A model generated the notes under the pieces. It made no database searches and was not told the DNA's origin. It was given only the letters and a program-made list of their open reading frames with translations. A program made the position numbers and the translations under genes. Shown here piece by piece: positions 42,827 through 53,141 of a stretch of DNA of 64,000 nt (positions within the stretch are counted from its first letter, which is position 1; each line of letters starts with the position of its first letter). Source of the stretch: Macrophomina tecta (lineage: Eukaryota; Ascomycota; Dothideomycetes; Botryosphaeriales; Botryosphaeriaceae); contig JAKSGN010000035.1 in assembly GCA_024180945.1 (NCBI GenBank), positions 2,914,001 through 2,978,000 of the forward strand, in the 5' to 3' direction.

Positions 42827-43989
42827 AATAGCTCCACATTACAAGGACGAGGTGTTGGGATACTAGACGAAACTTAGATAACATTAAAATCTGGACCTTG
42901 CACTCGCTTACGGCCCTCATTTCCAGAAGTAATACATCGTCTCTTACTAGCTACATCTTACCGCTTTTCTTGTTACAGGCTCTAATACTCTACTACGCTT
43001 AGAAGAAATAGCTATTAAGCATAACACACTTACTAAGCGTCTAGATCATATATATTTTTCTACTTGTATGTAAAACTATACTTCTTAGATAGCTTTAATC
43101 TTCGTAGTTTAGTAATATAATTTAGACTCTATTAGTAATACGGCCTTTATATATATGTTAGATATATGCGTCAGTTCCACCGACCCTGACATCAGGGGGT
43201 GGGGTTATAAGAGGTCCCCTAGTATTTTAGAGTAACTGGACGAGTTCCGTCCTTTTGCTCCATTCCAACAATATAGTACTTAGTCTTGTTACGTATTTAA
43301 CTTACTCTTATGCTCTTCTTATATCTACTTAAAAAAAAACCTTCTGTTCGATTTTAGTAGTAATACCATCGATTGAGAATAGGTGGCAAAAAGACTAAGA
43401 GGAACGCTTAGGAAAAGTCCTCTTATCCGTCCTCTTCCGTGACTAAGCGAAAGTTTATTGTACACACACGTGATATTCCACACCATATATGGCAAGTAAA
43501 GTACTCTGCTACTCGTCTTACGTTGAAAGCAGGGGGCTGGTCCTCTCACCGGGTGAGCTTTAGGATCTAATGAACGAATATCCACTCTTCACATGACTGT
43601 AGGTCTCGGGCTTGTCCCTTTCACACGCTTTGAGGTGTTCTACACAACAGCACCATTGAATGAAGAAGCAGTGTCGTTTAGCTTCTTACTATTCAACACA
43701 CTCCTTTTCCTGTGGCCGGCGCAGGTTGACAGTGTGTATGAGTACCACTACTATCACCTCACCCACCTGTCCAGATTGATAACTATCCCTGCAAGCGCTA
43801 GGCGTGAGATTTTGTCAACAAGTCTAATGGCACTCTCTAGACCGTAATGGGACTTGTCGCCAAAAGTTGGAATTAATAAATGAGTGATTTGATTATTTGG
43901 TTCTTCAGTTGTACCTGGTGTTGAATCCAAATTCATTTGATAATAAGCTGAGAGACTTGTGCCAGGACAGGGAACGGAGGCTACTGAGC
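42827..43989. other. AT-rich convergent region with solo LTR-like repeat
   Basis: Between the convergent SDR-3 and tautomerase 2. Strongly AT-rich with polyA/T runs around the 115-bp repeat at 43156-43270. No gene recognised. Confidence 0.45.
43156..43270 (-). repeat. 115-bp solo LTR-like element, copy 1
   Basis: Begins TGTTAG and ends CCAACA on the plus strand, so it has TG...CA termini. It is flanked by ATATA on both sides (43151-43155 and 43271-43275), consistent with a 5-bp target duplication. A diverged copy in opposite orientation lies at 46390. This fits a solo LTR of a small-LTR retroelement, or a SINE-sized nonautonomous element. Confidence 0.7.
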
Positions 43990-44463
43990 TTATTTTGTGC
44001 CCTTTTCACCCTCTGAGTTTTCCAATTCCCCCGGGTAGAAGATTCTGTTGTGTTCACGCCATTTCCGCTCCTCCGCGCTTTGGAAAGGGGGCGCGTAAAT
44101 GCCATTCATTTTCCAAAGCATCTTCTCAGTCTCGTTGATGTGGTATTCCAAATCATAACCCTTTGCAAGGATGTGCGGCTCTAACATCTTGTCGATCTGC
44201 GCTGTCCACCCTTTGTAGACTTCAGGGTCGTTCTCCAGCTTGGCAGCGATTTGGTCGATGACGATTCGCACGAAAGGCCTCTCCCTCTCTTCTCCCCCAA
44301 TGTACAATCCATCCCTTGGAAGAGGAATGAAGACCACGACGACGTAGAAGGCTTGCAGGCCGATTGCTTCGGTGTGAAGTTTGGTTATGGCTTGAGCCAA
44401 GGTTTTCCGCGTTGTATCGTCTTTGAATATCGAGTCGGAGTGGTAGATGGCCCAGAAAGGCAT
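43990..44463 (-). CDS. Tautomerase_3 / cis-CaaD-like protein, copy 2
   Basis: 157-aa paralogue of the tautomerase at 39671, intronless. It begins MPFWAIYHSDSIF with the catalytic N-terminal proline, followed by VRIVIDQIAAKL and LEYHINETEKMLWKMNGIY at matching positions. The charged C-terminal extension (LENSEGEKGTK) differs from copy 1. The two proteins are clearly related but well diverged, so the duplication is old or one copy was acquired separately. Substrate unknown. Confidence 0.85.
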   Translation of the reverse strand: MPFWAIYHSDSIFKDDTTRKTLAQAITKLHTEAIGLQAFYVVVVFIPLPRDGLYIGGEERERPFVRIVIDQIAAKLENDPEVYKGWTAQIDKMLEPHILAKGYDLEYHINETEKMLWKMNGIYAPPFQSAEERKWREHNRIFYPGELENSEGEKGTK

Positions 44464-46389
44464 GATTGCGCTTAATACCTTGGAAGTATCGACGGTTGTG
44501 TTTGTACGTTGTAATTCGAGGAGGTAAACTGAGATGGAGGGAACAAGGTCGTCGCTGGAAAGCGCTGAGCCTGTGCGAAGATGTTACGGGAGCTCAGAAT
44601 GAGACGAAGTGAAGCATACAGCAAGTCAATGAAGAGCTGGATTTTTGTGTAATTAGGCCCATATTTATACGCGAGATCTCATGAACCGCATGCTAAACGG
44701 GCCTTCTTACGCAAACAAACGACACTGAAACACGGGACCTCTTCGAGACGCCAAAGAATGGACGAATTAGTGAGCAAAGCCGATATTGTTTTCGTCTAAA
44801 TCCGAATATCGAATGATGTGTCTAGCTATGTATTCCCGAAGCGCTACATAGCTGGCACAAAGACTGAAGATATACGCGCACCGTTATAGATCATACAATA
44901 AGAGCATGTAATCCATACTTAGCGCAGGGGCTCTGTGGGTCGACAAATTCACCGAACGGATCAATCATTAATCAAACCTGCGGAAGCGCTCTCATTCGTT
45001 GATCAAAGGCAATAGTCGGTGTCCCGGCCGAAACGTAAGCCTGTATCTCGGAATTGGTTTGCCGGTCATTCAATGCATGATCGCTTTCTCTTGCCAGATC
45101 TCAAATGTATGACTTGCCCCTTGCCCTAAGTACAGAGGACAAGAAGTCAGAGGACAGACACCGTAAGCACCCCTGCGCTTTTCAGTCGTTCTCGAATCTG
45201 ATTTCGTCTATAAATAAGCTCGCTGTGATCTCTCCGTGCTCGTCTTTTACACTCAGTATTGCCCAAAGGTCCTGCTCACTAGCCCCGCAAGTCCTCCTCC
45301 GCGCAACCTTACTCTCCTTCACCCTCAACGAACTGGCTTTCGGGACAGAAAAGGAGTCCCCATTACAGTATAGATCCTTGGATCTGAAAGCTTGTGTCCC
45401 CGTTCCCCCACTCTCCTCGTCCTCGGATACAGTTATCAATGAGACATCCGCTATTATGATCTATATTTAGCAAATGGCACCCAAGAAGTTTCTGGAATGG
45501 AGTGGCTTGGAGAGTGTGAGATATTACGAGTGGTCGAATTATCTAAGCAGCGCGTTACATGGAAAAGGGTTCGGTGGGTTTATTTTCATCGGAGAATGTC
45601 AGCTCAAACCCGGAACATCACGTATCAATCAGAGAGAAAGCAAGGGACGATATAAGAAACTGTTAATAGTTCTTTGAGGGGAATTTGAAGGATAGTAGAG
45701 AACAGTGGATAATGGGAAAGGGATTTACGGCTGTGGACCCCTATCTGCATGTTCTCTGTCTTTCCGCGACCTCCGCTCTGTCATCTTCATCGTAATGAGT
45801 TAATGCTAATATGAAGCTCTAATGCTTACTACCGGTGTGGAAATGTGCAGGAGTTCGAGATGGGCGAGAGAAATTGAGCGTATGCGAGCCTAGTGGAGAG
45901 GGGATGGAGAGGAAACGTGTAAGGGTGGCGGGTGTGGCGGAGTCATTTCCGTTTTGGCAATTAAAAGGATGCTTTGTCAAGGAAGAAAGGTCGGGATCTT
46001 TAGGAGTCTGCTTAGCAAATGTTCCTTCGCCTGAAAGACTCGCGAGTCAAAGCTTTGAATACTTCCAACCTACCACTTTTAGAGCCCAAGGACGCCAGCA
46101 TCGAGGTTTATGTCATCCGGTGGTCTGTCGAGATCTCGTTTGTCATTAGGCAGAGCACGGTTGAAGAAGGATGGTCCGTGAAAGGACACAATAAGCAGCC
46201 CAATCTTTAGCAGGGCGGGACCAATGGCAAATAGCGGCGGGATAATACAACATGCACACTCTTGGCGTGCAATATAGCACTCTGCATAGTTGCATGGCCA
46301 AATACACACCTCTCAAGCCAAGCATATACAGCTTACTGAATATAGGAAAAGGTGTAGCAGTTTATATACCTCAAATCGGGATACGATAG
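44464..46389. other. Region without recognisable gene
   Basis: Promoter side of tautomerase 2 followed by about 1.9 kb of moderate AT content. Short open frames at 45105-45470 and 45474-45677 (+) have no family resemblance. Possibly decayed sequence. Confidence 0.4.
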
Positions 46390-46504
46390 TGTTGGAATGG
46401 AGCAAAAGGACGGAACTGGTCCAGTTACTCCATATTGCTAGGGGGCCTCTTATACCCCCACCCCCTGATGTCAGGGTCGGTGGAACTGACGCATATATCT
46501 AAAA
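46390..46504 (+). repeat. 115-bp solo LTR-like element, copy 2 (inverted)
   Basis: Begins TGTTGGAATGGAGC and contains the same core as copy 1 (GTCAGGGTCGGTGGAACTG and GCATATATCT) in reverse orientation. Its far end has lost the clear CA terminus. The flanks GATAG and TATAG match at four of five bases, so a target duplication is only suggestive. Older than copy 1. Confidence 0.65.
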
Positions 46505-48252
46505 TATAGAGATCTATAGCCTACCCCTTCCGCCACGTAATTTCCGCCCGGATAAGACGGTAGCGCTAAACTAATAACCGGCTAAGATTTATATGCTTTT
46601 ACAAACTCGCTCTCGCTTTTACTTCCTCCTTTTCTTTATTACCCGTTCTTTGTAACAAAGTATGGGGAAGAGAAAGAATTGGGGGGAAGAAAAAAGAGAG
46701 GAAGAGAGGGGGAGAGAGAGAATTTTAGGCTTAGTATAGTAAAATCCATATATACCCTTCGGGCAAAGCATAGTAAATTCTATATCTTCTAGATTATGGG
46801 ATGCTCACCCTGTCGGCAAGGCGTAGCAGATTGCACCCCCTCCGCCATGCCGGCATAGCGGCCCAAATAAGGCTCGGGCCGTTGCATGAAGCTAATGCAT
46901 GGCTTGATGGGTGTGTATTTTACTACGCAAGTGTGCAAAGTGCTACATTGCACTCCAAGCGTGTGCTCGTATTGGCACGGATGCCAAAATCGGGGAAATC
47001 CTGAATGCTACGAGAGCAGTTCAACAAATCAGGCAACGTTTTATTTAGCTGCTAAGGGTAGATAAGAGTATAGCCCGTGTATGCTGCGGAGCTGTGCCAC
47101 GGATGGAACAAGACCAGGTGCAGGCGTTCTTTGGGAAACATGCTGATAACGAAACTAATTTTCTGATGGAACGTGCGCGGCTTCGAATGGACGGGTTACT
47201 AAGTCCCACTTATCATCTCTCCGAAAACCCCGGTCGGATTCCGAAGACGCGGAAGTCAGATAGGAAGAGCTGGGCACCGTTCCAAATTCGAGCTTCATTA
47301 CCTGGGGCTCCGGGAGGGGGGCGCTCGGGGACGAGGCTCGATGTATCAAGATTGTAGGTTCAATCATGGGCTTCCGCCTCTGGCAGCTAATTTTCTCACC
47401 GGACCTGCGACTTCCAGAAATTTGACCCTGCCGACGTCAAGACCTGATCAGAAAACATTCTCAAAATCGTCTCTCTTTTCCTCTTGAGCTTAGGGTGGCT
47501 GAAAGAATAAAGACACTTACACCCCACCCAAAGAGCGAAGCAACCTTGGCAACAGCGCAAAGTCCTTGAGCTTCTACTCTCTGGCCATGCGTGTTTTCAA
47601 AAAGATTCGTCGAGCACGCAACACCTACCTGGCCAGGAATGAGATTCTATGGTTGTATAAGAGGTGACAGAATGTATTCAGAATGGAAACGGTATTGGTT
47701 CCCCTAGACTCCTTATTTGTCTGTCCGAGCAAATAAGCTATTGAACCCTCGGGCAGAGTGGCTCTCTAAGTGAGTGCACCATCTTTTTTGCATAATAACT
47801 CTAATGATAGCCTCTGGTATTTTCTTACGCTATTCTCGGTCGTAAGCCCGATGGTCGTAGATGATGCGAGTGACCGAATGGCGGTGAAATTTAAGAGGAA
47901 TATGGATCTTAACGCGGCTACGAGCACGCGGCTCAATCTAGGAACACACCCGAAGGACGCGCTTATCATTTGTGATACCCGCCGATTCGTGCCTGAATTT
48001 AAAACCTACGGGTCACAATGCGCCTGTGGAAGATTAGTTGCGCGGGATGCGGGACCGCTGTCATCTGCTTGAGAATCGCAAGCACAAAGAAATGCCTTTT
48101 GGGGATGGCTCAGATGGCAGAAGTCATCAAAAAGGCACCCGGGCCCATGCCTGTTGGAGTTCGTGCAGTGAGTGAAAGGCAAGATTTTGGCCTGATGTCA
48201 GCGGAGGGCGGGCCAGGCGGCGCGTGTTATCGTCGAGACGTAGAGCTAGCTA
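46505..48252. other. Region without recognisable gene; GA-rich and decayed repeats
   Basis: Contains a purine-rich tract at about 46660-46725 and short internal repeats around 46740-46870 built on GGCAAGGCGTAGCAGATT-like units. One copy differs mainly by G-to-A changes. No supported gene to the LINE boundary at 48253. Confidence 0.4.
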
Positions 48253-48266
48253 CATTTGCTAAACTT
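48253..48266. repeat. LINE target-site duplication, left copy
   Basis: CATTTGCTAAACTT is repeated exactly at 52404-52417, on the other side of the LINE. Long target duplications of this kind are typical of target-primed reverse transcription. Confidence 0.9.
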
Positions 48267-48290
48267 ATTTATTTATTTATTTATTTATTT
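48267..48290. repeat. (ATTT)6 LINE 3' tail
   Basis: Six perfect ATTT units on the plus strand, that is AAAT on the coding strand, at the 3' terminus of the LINE. Simple-repeat tails replace poly(A) in several LINE clades. Confidence 0.9.
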
Positions 48291-48501
48291 AGTTTAACGT
48301 CCTTCTTGAGTCAGAGACTATCAAAGACGGGCTTTAGAAGCCGTTTCTAGTTATACATTTTCTAGAGGCTCCTTGTAAAAGAAGCATTCTAGGAGAGCAC
48401 AAGGAATAGTAGACTTAAAAGCCAAACGAGAGGCAGGCCTCTAAGGAGATAGTATAAGAGAATAGTAATAGAAAACAAAGGAGTGTAAGCGTCGGACGTA
48501 T

Positions 48502-51500
48502 TTAAACCCCGTCGGGCGTGTTGTTAAGAATCCACCGGCGCGTAGATATCTTGGTTTTTCTAAGAAACTCAGCTGTTGCTTGAGCGCCTTTATTTGTAGT
48601 GAATAGGTCCGTAAGATTAAGAATAGGTTTCTCCAGAGCGTCTTTTATAGAGAGCCTTTCAGCTCTATATAAATAACAGTCTAAGAGGAGATGTCTCGGT
48701 GTTTGCTTTGCCGTACCAGAGCAGTAGCATCTATCATCCTCTACATGGTTAAAACGGTAGAGATAGGACTTGAAGTACCCGTGTCCAATCTTCAGCTGGT
48801 AGAAGGAGGAAGCTGTTTCCCTTACTGTAGTAGGGGCGATCAGCTTCCTCTTTATCTTCCAGGTAAATGCTTTACTGTAGGCTGAGCTGGGAACTGATAA
48901 GAGCTGGCTTTTCCACTCGTTGTAGAGAACTTCTTTTAGTTGCATTCCGTAGAATGCAACAGAAGTGTCTTCTGTTGTAGGGGGGATTAACGTTGCTTGT
49001 TTAGCAAGTCTGTCGGCCTCCTCATTTCCGTGCACGTTGACGTGCCCCGGAACCCATTCAACCGTGACTTTGTTGTCCCTGTCTCTTAGCTGCCTGGCAG
49101 CGTGAATTGCCCGTTGCTGCCACCGTTGGCCAGGCGTGTTGTTAGGGTGTTTGAGCCTCAAGAGTGCAGCCTGGTTATCCGCAAAGACTCTTATATCTTT
49201 TGACTTGTACCCATGTTTGTTGGCTAGCTCAAGGGCAGTGGTTATGCCATCAAGTTCACCGTTATAAACGAGAGCGTTGGGACCAATATTCTTAGTAGCT
49301 CTTACTTGGATTTTGTCTCTGGATTGGCTGTAATCTAACAGTACCACTCCAACACCTATTCCCATTCCCTGAGGAAGTGATGAGGCATCAGAGTAGAGAG
49401 CTATAAGATTGTCCGGGGCCTCTGCCAACGCTTTTGAGTGCTCAGTAGCAGCATCTGCTTTGCTTAAGGTGGAGATCTCTGTATTGTAGGGAGTGTACCC
49501 GGCCCATGGTGGGTAGAGAAATGGATCGACTTTCTCTATATCCCTGGGGATCGAGCGTAGTGTATCCTTAATTCTCTCTAGCCGTGTAGCTGGGCTGTTC
49601 TCTCTAGATTCTAGATTGATCTTGTCGAGTTCTTTCCGTACTGGATGGTTTTCTCCGAGTTGGCTGATTCTTAATGCGTACTTCCGGAGGGTAGCATTTA
49701 GTCGTAGCTCTGGCGGAGGTATTGCAGCCTCTACTTCCATTGGTTTAATAGGGGCAGTCTTGAACACTCCTAGGATCTTCCGTAGGGCAAGGTTTTGGAG
49801 GAGGTTGTGTTGTCTTTTAACTGCCCACTGGTTGTTCCAGTATAGTTGGCAGCCAAAGTCGGCTATGCTTACAACACAAGCGTTATAGAGTTGTCTAATT
49901 GCATAGGGAGAAAGTCCCCGTTCAACATTAGCTAGCCTTGAGAGGCGTTGGAAGGTAGATCTTGCTTGACTTATTCTTATAGAAACGTGTTCTTTAAAAG
50001 TAAGCAGCGGGTCAAAGAAAATACCTAGCCATCGTACAAGATTCTGGGGCTTCTTCACCTGGCCATCCGGTAGAACAAGAGATGAGGAGGTTGCTTCTTT
50101 AGATCTACTAAAGTGAAGTAGCTCTGTTTTATCCAGGTCAAAGGCAACGCCCTTTTCTTTACCACGTTTGTAGAGCTCTCTTATCTCCTCTTGTAGTATT
50201 TTAACGTTGCGTTTAAAGCTGCTGGAGCTAGCTATTACTGCAATATCATCTATGTAGGAGAGGTAGACAACTTTATGAGAGGGGAAGAGCTCTCGGAGGT
50301 AGATAAGGAAGAGTATTGGTGAAACAGGGCTCCCTTGCGGAATACCTGTCTCAATCGGGCTGAACTCTTCCTCCTCTCCATTAAACGCAAGCCGTAGTTG
50401 TCGTTTATTTAGGAAAGATCTGATCCACGCGAGAAGATTGAGTGGAAGGCCTATTTTTGCCATGATAGTAAGGAGTTGTTCTTGAGCAACGTGATCAAAG
50501 GCACCTTTTACATCAAGGAATACTACTGATGTTTTACGTTTTACTCGTCGGTTCTCTTCTACCTTATTAGCTAGTAATAAGGCAGCGTCAATAGCAGATT
50601 TCTTTAGCCTTCCCCCAATTTGAGAGGGATCTAGAAGGTGTGTTGTCTCTGCTAGATAACTCAGACGTTTGGCCGTGATTCGTTCTAATATCTTCCCAAG
50701 ACAGTTGAGCAAGCTGATGACCCGGTAGGACTTGGGAGCATGTATATCTGGCTTGTTCTTGCTGAGAATTGCGCCTGTTGCTTCTCTCCAGCATAGCGGG
50801 TGGTATCCATAGCTGAATAGAGTACTGAACACCTTGTAGAAGGCTTGTGGGGCTGCTTTATACGCCTGGATAATGATCTCTTGCGTTATAGTATCAGGCC
50901 CTGGGGTTTTCCCCTTTATTTGAGTGGAGCATGCTTGTTCAAGTTCTGCTTCCTTTAGGAGGGGCCAGTCCCAGTTTGTGGGATTGTATTCCTCCCAGTT
51001 GAATGGTAGTGCCTGTGGAGGTTTTGGGAATAAACCTGTACGGAGGGCAGAACACTTCCCCTTAAAGCTATCTTCTAGTACCGCATTTGGGGCTCGGATT
51101 TCAGGGATCCTTACCTCCCTCCGTGGCTTAGTGTATGACATTGCTTTGTAGATTGACGTTGGGGTCTCCTTAGAGAGAAAGTTGTTCCAGTGTTCGCGTT
51201 TTGCTTGTTTCACCGCCTGTAGAAAGGTGTTCCGGGACTCAAGGTATGCCTTTATGCTAGTAGCGGTGGGGTTCCGTCTGTTATTACGTGTTTTTTGTCC
51301 TAGGTCTAGCCGTAGGTTGTAGAGCTCGTCTGTCCACCATGATTTAAAGCGAGGCCCCAGTTTGAGTTTGGGGATAGTAAGTTCTGCAGCATAGGTAATG
51401 GCTTTAGTCAAGCTACTACCTAGATTATTAAGTGCTGGGACTGATAACGTATTGCCCCCTGCTATATCCTGAGAGAGGGTAGAGGGGCTTAGCTGCTCTA

Positions 51501-52332
51501 TATCTAAGAGTACGCTTGGAAGGAGTTGCTCTATCTTCTCCCGGAATAGATTAGAGAATTCCGACCAGTTGGCCTTCCTAGTATTGAACCGGGTGGTAGG
51601 CTGTGCTGGGGAGCTCGTAGGAGGCTCCATTGGACTAATAGAAAAGAAGATTGGGTAGTGGTCTGAGCCAAGGTCTTGAATGACTTTCCACCCTTCTATC
51701 CTGTCTTCTAATTCTCTAGTTGCCAGGGTAAGATCGATAGTAGTTTCTCTACTAAGATGGCTACGGTGGAAGGTGCCTCTACCTATCTTATTGAGTAGAC
51801 TAAGGTTGTTATCTTCGATCCATTGGATGAGCTGGGGAGCCCTGCTATCTGGGCTAGATCGTGGATCCCACCACGGGTGGTGTGTGTTGAAATCTCCGGC
51901 TATGATAGTCGGTGTGGTTATACTATAGTAACTAAGGACGCGTTCTATAGTATAGAGAGACCCTGCTTCCTCTTGGTCCACTTGATTGTAGAGGTTTAGG
52001 AGCTGGAATTTAGAGTTCTGCTGGATAATCTCAAGTAGTAGTATATCGGGACTAGCAAAGAGATCGGCCTTGTAGTTAACCTGGGTTTCCCTCAGAAACC
52101 GTGAGATATAGGTTAACGTACGAGGCCTTAAACCAGGAGGAGTAACCGGGAGAATTTGACCAAAGGATGGATGGTTGATAGAGCGGTTTTCAGAGGGATT
52201 AGGGGAGATGAGAACCCAAGGTTCTTGAATAAGAATCAGGTCAACTTTTATCTCAACTGCGTAGTTCAGGATTGCCTCGGTAACCGAGGAATTCCTATTA
52301 ACATTGGCTTGCAGTATTCTAATAGATCCCAT
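48502..52332 (-). CDS. LINE ORF2: endonuclease, reverse transcriptase, RNase H
   Basis: 1276-aa polyprotein. The AP-type endonuclease occupies residues 1-235 (ILQANVNRN, IQEPWV, AGDFNTHHPWWD, SDHYPIF). Reverse transcriptase follows with KTPGPDTI, VFLDVKGAFDHV, GIPQGSPVSPILF and YIDDIAVIAS near residue 690. RNase H starts near 975 (LYSDASSLPQGMG, YNGELDGI, VEWVPGHVNVHGNEEADRLA). A C-terminal Cys/His cluster (CYCSGTAKQTPRHLLLDC) follows. Domain order with RNase H fits the Tad/I group found in fungi. It starts with ATG at 52332, overlapping a TAA. No stops or frameshifts. Confidence 0.93.
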   Translation of the reverse strand: MGSIRILQANVNRNSSVTEAILNYAVEIKVDLILIQEPWVLISPNPSENRSINHPSFGQILPVTPPGLRPRTLTYISRFLRETQVNYKADLFASPDILLLEIIQQNSKFQLLNLYNQVDQEEAGSLYTIERVLSYYSITTPTIIAGDFNTHHPWWDPRSSPDSRAPQLIQWIEDNNLSLLNKIGRGTFHRSHLSRETTIDLTLATRELEDRIEGWKVIQDLGSDHYPIFFSISPMEPPTSSPAQPTTRFNTRKANWSEFSNLFREKIEQLLPSVLLDIEQLSPSTLSQDIAGGNTLSVPALNNLGSSLTKAITYAAELTIPKLKLGPRFKSWWTDELYNLRLDLGQKTRNNRRNPTATSIKAYLESRNTFLQAVKQAKREHWNNFLSKETPTSIYKAMSYTKPRREVRIPEIRAPNAVLEDSFKGKCSALRTGLFPKPPQALPFNWEEYNPTNWDWPLLKEAELEQACSTQIKGKTPGPDTITQEIIIQAYKAAPQAFYKVFSTLFSYGYHPLCWREATGAILSKNKPDIHAPKSYRVISLLNCLGKILERITAKRLSYLAETTHLLDPSQIGGRLKKSAIDAALLLANKVEENRRVKRKTSVVFLDVKGAFDHVAQEQLLTIMAKIGLPLNLLAWIRSFLNKRQLRLAFNGEEEEFSPIETGIPQGSPVSPILFLIYLRELFPSHKVVYLSYIDDIAVIASSSSFKRNVKILQEEIRELYKRGKEKGVAFDLDKTELLHFSRSKEATSSSLVLPDGQVKKPQNLVRWLGIFFDPLLTFKEHVSIRISQARSTFQRLSRLANVERGLSPYAIRQLYNACVVSIADFGCQLYWNNQWAVKRQHNLLQNLALRKILGVFKTAPIKPMEVEAAIPPPELRLNATLRKYALRISQLGENHPVRKELDKINLESRENSPATRLERIKDTLRSIPRDIEKVDPFLYPPWAGYTPYNTEISTLSKADAATEHSKALAEAPDNLIALYSDASSLPQGMGIGVGVVLLDYSQSRDKIQVRATKNIGPNALVYNGELDGITTALELANKHGYKSKDIRVFADNQAALLRLKHPNNTPGQRWQQRAIHAARQLRDRDNKVTVEWVPGHVNVHGNEEADRLAKQATLIPPTTEDTSVAFYGMQLKEVLYNEWKSQLLSVPSSAYSKAFTWKIKRKLIAPTTVRETASSFYQLKIGHGYFKSYLYRFNHVEDDRCYCSGTAKQTPRHLLLDCYLYRAERLSIKDALEKPILNLTDLFTTNKGAQATAEFLRKTKISTRRWILNNTPDGV

Positions 52333-52403
52333 TAGGAAGATGTCTGCTTCCTAGTATTGGAGGTTCTAGGTCCATGCAGCTTCTCTGCCTTACAGCTAAC
52401 TCC

Positions 52404-52417
52404 CATTTGCTAAACTT
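52404..52417. repeat. LINE target-site duplication, right copy
   Basis: Exact second copy of the 14-bp duplication; see 48253-48266. Confidence 0.9.
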
Positions 52418-53141
52418 GAAGCACGTGTGATAACCAGATGTGCCTGCAGGATCATTCGAGCGGTAGATGCTGGGTGTATTGGCTGTCGAGGCTTTGACCC
52501 AGTCCCTAAAGTCAAGGGCACGACGATGCGGCTGGGATAAGGTTAAGGAGGCGGAGTAGCCGACGTCTGATCACTAAACAGAATTGGACTGGGGAAGTGA
52601 ATCACAGCAACAATGAGCTGGAGGCCCGACACTGTACGCAGGACGACTTTTATATGTCCATAGAAGACATCGTAACCTGAATAGGCTAGTGAATTGCTGT
52701 CACATGCACGTTTAACTGCAGAACTTTAAAGTTGAGTCTTATCCCGACATCTGCATGCCGGAGGAGATATTGTCCCGCAGCAGCAAACTTCGGCCAAGAA
52801 AACATTACCCCGATGACCGAGCCTCGCCATTATCTCATTATCTCCTTATTTGGGAAGGATATCGTACACTTGTCGGTCGCATATCTTGCCGATATGGTGT
52901 ATTAATAATCAGATGTCCTGATCAACCCCCACATGAGTCATAGCCACCCGACACGTGGCGCACTTGGTCCCCGTAGTACGTACGGTAAAATATTCTAGCG
53001 ACAGCACTTCTTCTTTCTTTTCTATGACTTCATCAATTAGCCTAATACAAACAGCATCAATTTCTCCTCCATGCTCAGCCGAAAGGTCATCCTGCACCTC
53101 CGAAAGATCAACTACTAATAGAAGAGCATCACTCCGATAGA
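52418..53141. other. Upstream region of the transcription factor gene
   Basis: 724 bp between the LINE and the Zn2Cys6 gene. No gene recognised. A 108-codon minus-strand frame (52909-53235) overlaps the factor's first exons and has no family resemblance. Confidence 0.45.

Larger units (their letters stand above)
48267..52403 (-). mobile_element. Tad-like LINE (non-LTR retrotransposon), 5'-truncated
   Basis: 4137 bp bounded by a perfect 14-bp target duplication. The 3' end (left) carries a tail of six AAAT units (48267-48290), and the 5' end (right) stops about 70 bp before ORF2, so any ORF1 is missing. ORF2 is intact. The intact frame, perfect duplication and perfect tail point to a fairly recent insertion that was truncated on arrival. 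Confidence 0.92.

Noticed and set aside
47770..48072. 100-codon plus-strand frame as a gene
   Set aside because: No family resemblance, no supporting splice or promoter signal; length is unremarkable for chance.
52332..52403. End of an ORF1 overlapping the LINE ORF2 start (TAATG)
   Set aside because: The frame ending at that TAA is closed by another stop only about 11 codons upstream, so there is no evidence of ORF1 here.
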